DNA from: Alphaproteobacteria bacterium
GTDB taxonomy: Bacteria; Pseudomonadota; Alphaproteobacteria; BOG-932; Roseiterribacteraceae
Direction of reading: 5' to 3'
NCBI GenBank assembly: GCA_903970575.1
Contig: CAJCJC010000357.1
Span: 1 to 6,274 of the forward strand
Length of the DNA stretch: 6,274 bases
Shown: positions 6,250 through 6,274 of the stretch, one piece after another
Layout of the letters: the number at the start of each line of letters is the position of its first letter
Position numbering within the stretch: the stretch's first letter is position 1
The notes under the pieces: generated by a model
Database searches by the model: none
What the model saw: the letters and a program-made list of their open reading frames with translations, nothing else
Told to the model about the DNA's origin: nothing
Translations under genes and position numbers: made by a program

Positions 6250-6274
6250 GTCGGTTATTTGATTATCATCGACG

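Overview
This is a GC-rich window in which all recognisable genes lie on the minus strand. The TPR/glycosyltransferase protein and the codon use suggest an alphaproteobacterium, perhaps Rhizobiales. That is inference: no rRNA or marker gene is present to prove it. I see no tRNA, rRNA, CRISPR array, insertion sequence or convincing terminator.

In transcription order (right to left): (1) 6237-4462 encodes a 591-residue member of the histidine/phenylalanine ammonia-lyase (HAL/PAL) superfamily. It carries an N-terminal signal peptide, and the Ala-Ser-Gly triad that makes the MIO cofactor in classical members is replaced by Gly-Glu-Ser. (2) After a 57-nt gap, 4404-1882 encodes an 840-residue three-part protein: eight regular TPRs, a GT9/GT41-like glycosyltransferase-fold domain and a PAPS-dependent-type sulfotransferase domain. 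(3) From about 1885 to 98 comes a polytopic membrane protein resembling GT-C/YfhO-type glycosyltransferases. Its best start is a TTG that overlaps the sulfotransferase stop codon (TTGA). (4) At 98, overlapping the previous stop by one base (TGATG), a further TPR protein starts and runs off the left edge.

The tight overlaps of genes 2-4 point to one translationally coupled unit. Its content (TPR scaffold, glycosyltransferase fold, sulfotransferase, GT-C-like membrane protein) suggests making or sulfating a surface glycan or glycoconjugate. The lyase-like gene may be the first gene of the same transcript, or a separate unit. Its link to the others rests only on orientation and spacing.

The most interesting item is the exported ammonia-lyase-fold protein without a recognisable MIO triad. 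It keeps the catalytic-loop Tyr, the QD...S.R segment and the NS..D.NP segment, but differs at other classical active-site positions. It is either a lyase with unusual chemistry or a repurposed, non-lyase protein. The second is the fusion of TPR, glycosyltransferase-like and sulfotransferase domains in one polypeptide.
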